DNA of 64,000 nucleotides from the NCBI GenBank assembly GCA_036245805.1, contig BTRK01000010.1:1-64000 (forward strand), written 5' to 3'. Each line of letters starts with the position of its first letter. The stretch's first letter is position 1. Both the position numbers and the translations under genes were made by a program. Origin of the DNA: Pristionchus mayeri (lineage: Eukaryota; Nematoda; Chromadorea; Rhabditida; Neodiplogasteridae). Shown in pieces: positions 52,664-61,800 of the stretch. The notes below the pieces were generated by a model. The model was not told the DNA's origin. It saw nothing but the letters and a program-made list of their open reading frames with translations, and ran no database searches.

Positions 52664-55600
52664 AAACTTCGGGGATAGAGTAAACTTCGGGGATACGGGT
52701 AAACTTTGGCGATAGAGTAAACTTCGGGGATACGGGTAAACTTCGGGGATAGAGTAAACTTCGGGGATAGAGTAAACTTCGGGGATACGGGTAAACTTCG
52801 GAGATAGAGTAAACTTCGGGGATAGAGTAAACTTCGGGGATAGAGTAAACTTCGGGGATACAGGTAAACTTCGGGGATAGAGTAAACTTCGGGGATACGG
52901 GTAAACTTCGGGGATAGAGTAAACTTCGGGGATAGAGTAAACTTCGGGGATAGAGTAAACTTCGGGGATAGAGTAAACTTCGGGGATACGGGTAAACTTC
53001 GGGGATACGGGTAAACTTCGGGGATAGAGTAAACTTCGGGGATACGGGTAAACTTCGGGGATAAACTTCGGGGATAGAGTAAACTTCGCGGATACGGGTA
53101 AACTTCGGGGATAGAGTAAACTTCGGGGATAGAGTAAACTTCGGGGATAGAGTAAACTTCGGGGATAGAGTAAACTTCGGGGATACGGGTAAACTTCGGG
53201 GATACGGGTAAACTTCGGGGATAGAGTAAACTTCGGGGATACGGGTAAACTTCGGGGATAGAGTAAACTTCGGGGATACGGGTAAACTTCGGGGATACGG
53301 GTAAACTTCGGGGATAGAGTAAACTTCGGGGATAGAGTACACTTCGGGGATAGAGTAAACTTCGGGGATACGGGTAAACTTCGGGGATAGTGTAAACTTC
53401 GGGGATACGGGTAAACTTCGGGGATAGAGTAAACTTCGGGGATACGGGTAAACTTCGGGGATAGAGTAAACTTCGGGGATACGGGTAAACTTTGGCGATA
53501 GAGTAAACTTCGGGGATACGGGTAAACTTCGGGGATAGAGTAAACTTCGGGGATAGAGTAAACTTCGGGGATACGGGTAAACTTCGGAGATAGAGTAAAC
53601 TTCGGGGATAGAGTAAACTTCGGGGATAGAGTAAACTTCGGGGATACAGGTAAACTTCGGGGATACGGGTAAACTTTGGGGATAGAGTAAACTTCGGGGA
53701 TACGGGTAAACTTTGGCGATAGAGTAAACTTCGGGGATACGGGTAAACTTCGGGGATAGAGTAAACTTCGGGGACACGGGTAAACTTCGGGGATAGAGTA
53801 AACTTCGGGGATAGAGTAAACTTCGGGGACACGGGTAAACTTCGGGGATAGAGTAAACTTCGGGGATAGAGTAAACTTCGGGGATAGAGTAAACTTCGGG
53901 GATAGAGTAAACTTCGGGGATAGAGTAAACTTCGGGGACACGGGTAAACTTCGGGGATAGAGTAAACTTCGGGGATAGAGTAAACTTCGGGGATAGAGTA
54001 AACTTCGGGGATAGAGTAAACTTCGGGGATACGGGTAAACTTCGGGGATACGGGTAAACTTCGGGGATAGAGTAAACTTCGGGGATACGGGTAAACTTCG
54101 GGGATAGAGTAAACTTCGGGGATAGAGTAAACTTCGGGGATAGAGTAAACTTCGGGGATACGGGTAAACTTCGGAGATAGAGTAAACTTCGGGGATAGAG
54201 TAAACTTCGGGGATAGAGTAAACTTCGGGGATACAGGTAAACTTCGGGGATACGGGTAAACTTCGGGGATAGAGTAAACTTCGGGGATACGGGTAAACTT
54301 TGGCGATAGAGTAAACTTCGGGGATACGGGTAAACTTCGGGGATAGAGTAAACTTCGGGGATAGAGTAAACTTCGGGGATACGGGTAAACTTCGGAGATA
54401 GAGTAAACTTCGGGGATAGAGTAAACTTCGGGGATAGAGTAAACTTCGGGGATACAGGTAAACTTCGGGGATAGAGTAAACTTCGGGGATACGGGTAAAC
54501 TTCGGGGATAGAGTAAACTTCGGGGATAGAGTAAACTTCGGGGATAGAGTAAACTTCGGGGATAGAGTAAACTTCGGGGATACGGGTAAACTTCGGGGAT
54601 ACGGGTAAACTTCGGGGATAGAGTAAACTTCGGGGATACGGGTAAACTTCGGGGATAAACTTCGGGGATAGAGTAAACTTCGGGGATACGGGTAAACTTC
54701 GGGGATAGAGTAAACTTCGGGGATAGAGTAAACTTCGGGGATAGAGTAAACTTCGGGGATAGAGTAAACTTCGGGGATACGGGTAAACTTCGGGGATACG
54801 GGTAAACTTCGGGGATAGAGTAAACTTCGGGGATACGGGTAAACTTCGGGGATAGAGTAAACTTCGGGGATACGGGTAAACTTCGGGGATACGGGTAAAC
54901 TTCGGGGATAGAGTAAACTTCGGGGATAGAGTACACTTCGGGGATAGAGTAAACTTCGGGGATACGGGTAAACTTCGGGGATAGTGTAAACTTCGGGGAT
55001 ACGGGTAAACTTCGGGGATAGAGTAAACTTCGGGGATACGGGTAAACTTCGGGGATAGAGTAAACTTCGGGGATACGGGTAAACTTTGGCGATAGAGTAA
55101 ACTTCGGGGATACGGGTAAACTTCGGGGATAGAGTAAACTTCGGGGATAGAGTAAACTTCGGGGATACGGGTAAACTTCGGAGATAGAGTAAACTTCGGG
55201 GATAGAGTAAACTTCGGGGATAGAGTAAACTTCGGGGATACAGGTAAACTTCGGGGATACGGGTAAACTTTGGGGATAGAGTAAACTTCGGGGATACGGG
55301 TAAACTTTGGCGATAGAGTAAACTTCGGGGATACGGGTAAACTTCGGGGATAGAGTAAACTTCGGGGACACGGGTAAACTTCGGGGATAGAGTAAACTTC
55401 GGGGATAGAGTAAACTTCGGGGACACGGGTAAACTTCGGGGATAGAGTAAACTTCGGGGATAGAGTAAACTTCGGGGATAGAGTAAACTTCGGGGATAGA
55501 GTAAACTTCGGGGATAGAGTAAACTTCGGGGACACGGGTAAACTTCGGGGATAGAGTAAACTTCGGGGATAGAGTAAACTTCGGGGATAGAGTAAACTTC

Positions 55601-55893
55601 GGGGATAGAGTAAACTTCGGGGATACGGGTAAACTTCGGGGATACGGGTAAACTTCGGGGATAGAGTAAACTTCGGGGATACGGGTAAACTTCGGGGATA
55701 GAGTAAACTTCGGGGATAGAGTAAACTTCGGGGATAGAGTAAACTTCGGGGATACGGGTAAACTTCGGAGATAGAGTAAACTTCGGGGATAGAGTAAACT
55801 TCGGGGATAGAGTAAACTTCGGGGATACGGGTAAACTTCGGGGATACGGGTAAACTTCGGGGATAGAGTAAACTTCGGGGATACGGGTAAACT
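52664..55893. repeat. Tandem duplication with a 1,594-bp period in domain D
   Basis: Copies are 52,664-54,299 and 54,258-55,893. The offset is 1,594 at every landmark checked: atacagg (52,861/54,455), tttggcgatag (52,705/54,299; 53,491/55,085; 53,711/55,305), a 13-bp truncated unit (about 53,059/54,653), gagtacac and the gggacacggg units. I noticed only two mismatches, at 53,089/54,683 and 54,234/55,828, and no indel, so this looks like one of the youngest events in the window. Confidence 0.85.
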
Positions 55894-56486
55894 TCCGAGA
55901 TAGAGTAAACTTCGGGGATAGAGTAAACTTCGGGGATAGAGTAAACTTCGGGGATAGAGTAAACTTCGGGGACACGGGTAAAGTTCGGGGATAAACTTCG
56001 GGGATAGAGTAAACTTCGGGGATACGGGTAAACTTTGGCGATAGAGTAAACTTCGGGGATACGGGTAAACTTCGGGGATAGAGTAAACTTCGGGGATAGA
56101 GTAAACTTCGGGGATACGGGTAAACTTCGGAGATAGAGTAAACTTCGGGGATAGAGTAAACTTCGGGGATAGAGTAAACTTCGGGGATACAGGTAAACTT
56201 CGGGGATACGGGTAAACTTTGGGGATAGAGTAAACTTCGGGGATACGGGTAAACTTTGGCGATAGAGTAAACTTCGGGGATACGGGTAAACTTCGGGGAT
56301 AGAGTAAACTTCGGGGACACGGGTAAACTTCGGGGATAGAGTAAACTTCGGGGACACGGGTAAACTTCGGGGATAGAGTAAACTTCGGGGATAGAGTAAA
56401 CTTCGGGGATAGAGTAAACTTCGGGGATAGAGTAAACTTCGGGGATAGAGTAAACTTCGGGGATAGAGTAAACTTCGGGGACACGG

Positions 56487-57800
56487 GTAAACTTCGGGGA
56501 TAGAGTGAACTTCGGGGATAGAGTAAACTTCGGGGATACAGGTAAACTTCGGGGATACGGGTAAACTTCGGGGATAGAGTAAACTTCGGGGATACGGGTA
56601 AACTTCCGAGATAGAGTAAACTTCGGGGATAGAGTAAACTTCGGGGATAGAGTAAACTTCGGGGATAGAGTAAACTTCGGGGACACGGGTAAACTTCGGG
56701 GATAGAGTAAACTTCGGGGATAGAGTAAACTTCGGGGATACGGGTAAACTTTGGGGATAGAGTAAACTTCGGGGATACGGGTAAACTTTGGCGATAGAGT
56801 AAACTTCGGGGATACGGGTAAACTTCGGGGATAGAGTAAACTTCGGGGACACGGGTAAACTTCGGGGATAGAGTAAACTTCGGGGATACGGGTAAACTTC
56901 GGGGATAGAGTAAACTTCGGGGATAGAGTAAACTTCGGGGATAGAGTAAACTTCGGGGATAGAGTAAACTTCGGGGATACGGGTAAACTTCGGGGATACG
57001 GGTAAACTTCGGGGATAGAGTAAACTTCGGGGATACGGGTAAACTTCGGGGATAGAGTAAACTTCGGGGATACGGGTAAACTTCGGGGATACGGGTAAAC
57101 TTCGGGGATAGAGTAAACTTCGGGGATAGAGTAAACTTCGGGGATAGAGTAAACTTCGGGGATACGGGTAAACTTCGGGGATAGAGTAAACTTCGGGGAT
57201 ACGGGTAAACTTCGGGGATAGAGTAAACTTCGGGGATACGGGTAAACTTCGGGGATAGAGTAAACTTCGGGGATACGGGTAAACTTCGGGGATAGAGTAA
57301 ACTTCGGGGATACGGGTAAACTTCGGGGATAGAGTAAACTTCGGGGATAGAGTAAACTTCGGGGATAGAGTAAACTTCGGGGATACGGGTAAACTTCGGA
57401 GATAGAGTAAACTTCGGGGATAGAGTAAACTTCGGGGATAGAGTAAACTTCGGGGATACAGGTAAACTTCGGGGATACGGGTAAACTTCGGGGATAGAGT
57501 AAACTTCGGGGATACGGGTAAACTTCCGAGATAGAGTAAACTTCGGGGATAGAGTAAACTTCGGGGATAGAGTAAACTTCGGGGATAGAGTAAACTTCGG
57601 GGACACGGGTAAACTTCGGGGATAGAGTAAACTTCGGGGATAGAGTAAACTTCGGGGATACGGGTAAACTTTGGGGATAGAGTAAACTTCGGGGATACGG
57701 GTAAACTTTGGCGATAGAGTAAACTTCGGGGATACGGGTAAACTTCGGGGATAGAGTAAACTTCGGGGACACGGGTAAACTTCGGGGATAGAGTAAACTT
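56487..57800. repeat. Duplicate blocks of about 0.35-0.4 kb at a 920-bp offset
   Basis: The block atacagg, ttccgagatag, gggacacggg, actttggggatag, tttggcgatag appears twice, with landmarks at 56,540/57,460, 56,607/57,527 and 56,787/57,707. The sequence between the two blocks is plain 18/19 alternation with short 18-mer runs. Confidence 0.7.
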
Positions 57801-58742
57801 CGGGGATAGAGTAAACTTCGGGGATAGAGTAAACTTCGGGGATAGAGTAAACTTCGGGGATAGAGTAAACTTCGGGGATAGAGTAAACTTCGGGGATACG
57901 GGTAAACTTCGGGGATACGGGTAAACTTCGGGGATAGAGTAAACTTCGGGGATAGAGTAAACTTCGGGGATAGAGTAAACTTCGGGGATACGGGTAAACT
58001 TCGGGGATAGAGTAAACTTCGGGGATACGGGTAAACTTCGGGGATAGAGTAAACTTCGGGGATACGGGTAAACTTCGGGGATAGAGTAAACTTCGGGGAT
58101 AGAGTAAACTTCGGGGATAGAGTAAACTTCGGGGATACGGGTAAACTTCGGGGATAGAGTAAACTTCGGGGATACGGGTAAACTTCGGGGATAGAGTAAA
58201 CTTCGGGGATACGGGTAAACTTCGGGGATAGAGTAAACTTCGGGGATACGGGTAAACTTTGGCGATAGAGTAAACTTCGGGGATACGGGTAAACTTCGGG
58301 GATAGAGTAAACTTCGGGGATAGAGTAAACTTCGGGGATACGGGTAAACTTCGGAGATAGAGTAAACTTCGGGGATAGAGTAAACTTCGGGGATAGAGTA
58401 AACTTCGGGGATACAGGTAAACTTCGGGGATACGGGTAAACTTTGGGGATAGAGTAAACTTCGGGGATACGGGTAAACTTTGGCGATAGAGTAAACTTCG
58501 GGGATACGGGTAAACTTCGGGGATAGAGTAAACTTCGGGGACACGGGTAAACTTCGGGGATAGAGTAAACTTCGGGGACACGGGTAAACTTCGGGGATAG
58601 AGTAAACTTCGGGGATAGAGTAAACTTCGGGGATACGGGTAAACTTCGGAGATAGAGTAAACTTCGGGGATAGAGTAAACTTCGGGGATAGAGTAAACTT
58701 CGGGGATACAGGTAAACTTCGGGGATACGGGTAAACTTTGGG

Positions 58743-58857
58743 GATAGAGTAAACTTCGGGGATAGAGTAAACTTCGGGGATAGAGTAAACTTCGGGGATA
58801 GAGTAAACTTCGGGGATAGAGTAAACTTCGGGGATAGAGTAAACTTCGGGGATAGAG
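58743..58857 (+). repeat. Longest run of consecutive 18-mers seen (seven units)
   Basis: Seven tagag-type units follow each other without a 19-mer, at 58,743, 58,761, 58,779, 58,797, 58,815, 58,833 and 58,851, ending in two tacggg units. Runs of four to six are common in domain D (for example about 60,731-60,830, ending in gggacacggg) but rare in domain A. Within such a run the box-like CGGG half is missing for more than 100 bp. Confidence 0.85.
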
Positions 58858-61800
58858 TAAACTTCGGGGATACGGGTAAACTTCGGGGATACGGGTAAAC
58901 TTCGGGGATAGAGTAAACTTCGGGGATAGAGTAAACTTCGGGGATAGAGTAAACTTCGGGGATACGGGTAAACTTCGGGGATAGAGTAAACTTCGGGGAT
59001 ACGGGTAAACTTCGGGGATAGAGTAAACTTCGGGGATACGGGTAAACTTCGGGGATAGAGTAAACTTCGGGGATAGAGTAAACTTCGGGGATAGAGTAAA
59101 CTTCGGGGATACGGGTAAACTTCGGGGATAGAGTAAACTTCGGGGATACGGGTAAACTTCGGGGATAGAGTAAACTTCGGGGATACGGGTAAACTTCGGG
59201 GATAGAGTAAACTTCGGGGATACGGGTAAACTTTGGCGATAGAGTAAACTTCGGGGATACGGGTAAACTTCGGGGATAGAGTAAACTTCGGGGATAGAGT
59301 AAACTTCGGGGATACGGGTAAACTTCGGAGATAGAGTAAACTTCGGGGATAGAGTAAACTTCGGGGATAGAGTAAACTTCGGGGATACAGGTAAACTTCG
59401 GGGATACGGGTAAACTTCGGGGATAGAGTAAACTTCGGGGATACGGGTAAACTTCGGAGATAGAGTAAACTTCGGGGATAGAGTAAACTTCGGGGATAGA
59501 GTAAACTTCGGGGATACAGGTAAACTTCGGGGATACGGGTAAACTTTGGGGATAGAGTAAACTTCGGGGATACGGGTAAACTTTGGCGATAGAGTAAACT
59601 TCGGGGATACGGGTAAACTTCGGGGATAGAGTAAACTTCGGGGACACGGGTAAACTTCGGGGATAGAGTAAACTTCGGGGATAGAGTAAACTTCGGGGAT
59701 AGAGTAAACTTCGGGGATAGAGTAAACTTCGGGGATACGGGTAAACTTCGGGGATACGGGTAAACTTCGGGGATAGAGTAAACTTCGGGGATACGGGTAA
59801 ACTTCGGGGATAGAGTAAACTTCGGGGATAGAGTAAACTTCGGGGATAGAGTAAACTTCGGGGATAGAGTAAACTTCGGGGATACGGGTAAACTTCGGGG
59901 ATACGGGTAAACTTCGGGGATAGAGTAAACTTCGGGGATACGGGTAAACTTCGGGGATAGAGTAAACTTCGGGGATACGGGTAAACTTCGGGGATAGAGT
60001 AAACTTCGGGGATACGGGTAAACTTTGGCGATAGAGTAAACTTCGGGGATACGGGTAAACTTCGGGGATAGAGTAAACTTCGGGGATAGAGTAAACTTCG
60101 GGGATACGGGTAAACTTCGGAGATAGAGTAAACTTCGGGGATAGAGTAAACTTCGGGGATACGGGTAAACTTCGGGTATAGAGTAAACTTCGGGGATACG
60201 GGTAAACTTCGGGGATAGAGTAAACTTCGGGGATACGGGTAAACTTCGGGGATAGAGTAAACTTCGGGGATACGGGTAAACTTCGGGGATAGAGTAAACT
60301 TCGGGGATACGGGTAAACTTCGGGGATAGAGTAAACTTCGGGGATACGGGTAAACTTTGGCGATAGAGTAAACTTCGGGGATACGGGTAAACTTCGGGGA
60401 TAGAGTAAACTTCGGGGATAGAGTAAACTTCGGGGATACGGGTAAACTTCGGAGATAGAGTAAACTTCGGGGATAGAGTAAACTTCGGGGATAGAGTAAA
60501 CTTCGGGGATACAGGTAAACTTCGGGGATAGAGTAAACTTCGGGGATACAGGTAAACTTCGGGGATACGGGTAAACTTTGGGGATAGAGTAAACTTCGGG
60601 GATACGGGTAAACTTTGGCGATAGAGTAAACTTCGGGGATACGGGTAAACTTCGGGGATAGAGTAAACTTCGGGGACACGGGTAAACTTCGGGGATAGAG
60701 TAAACTTCGGGGACACGGGTAAACTTCGGGGATAGAGTAAACTTCGGGGATAGAGTAAACTTCGGGGATAGAGTAAACTTCGGGGATAGAGTAAACTTCG
60801 GGGATAGAGTAAACTTCGGGGATAGAGTAAACTTCGGGGACACGGGTAAACTTCGGGGATAGAGTAAACTTCGGGGATAGAGTAAACTTCGGGGATAGAG
60901 TAAACTTCGGGGATAGAGTAAACTTCGGGGATACGGGTAAACTTCGGGGATACGGGTAAACTTCGGGGATAGAGTAAACTTCGGGGATACGGGTAAACTT
61001 CGGGGATAGAGTAAACTTCGGGGATACGGGTAAACTTCGGTGATACGGGTAAACTTTGGGGATAGAGTAAACTTCGGGGATACGGGTAAACTTTGGCGAT
61101 AGAGTAAACTTCGGGGATACGGGTAAACTTCGGGGATAGAGTAAACTTCGGGGACACGGGTAAACTTCGGGGATAGAGTAAACTTCGGGGACACGGGTAA
61201 ACTTCGGGGATAGAGTAAACTTCGGGGATAGAGTAAACTTCGGGGATAGAGTAAACTTCGGGGATAGAGTAAACTTCGGGGATAGAGTAAACTTCGGGGA
61301 TAGAGTAAACTTCGGGGACACGGGTAAACTTCGGGGATAGAGTAAACTTCGGGGATAGAGTAAACTTCGGGGATACGGGTAAACTTCGGGGATACGGGTA
61401 AACTTCGGGGATAGAGTAAACTTCGGGGATACGGGTAAACTTCGGGGATAGAGTAAACTTCGGGGATAGAGTAAACTTCGGGGATAGAGTAAACTTCGGG
61501 GATACGGGTAAACTTCGGAGATAGAGTAAACTTCGGGGATAGAGTAAACTTCGGGGATAGAGTAAACTTCGGGGATACAGGTAAACTTCGGGGATACGGG
61601 TAAACTTCGGGGATAGAGTAAACTTCGGGGATACGGGTAAACTTCCGAGATAGAGTAAACTTCGGGGATAGAGTAAACTTCGGGGATAGAGTAAACTTCG
61701 GGGACACGGGTAAACTTCGGGGATAGAGTAAACTTCGGGGATAGAGTAAACTTCGGGGATACGGGTAAACTTTGGGGATAGAGTAAACTTCGGGGATACG

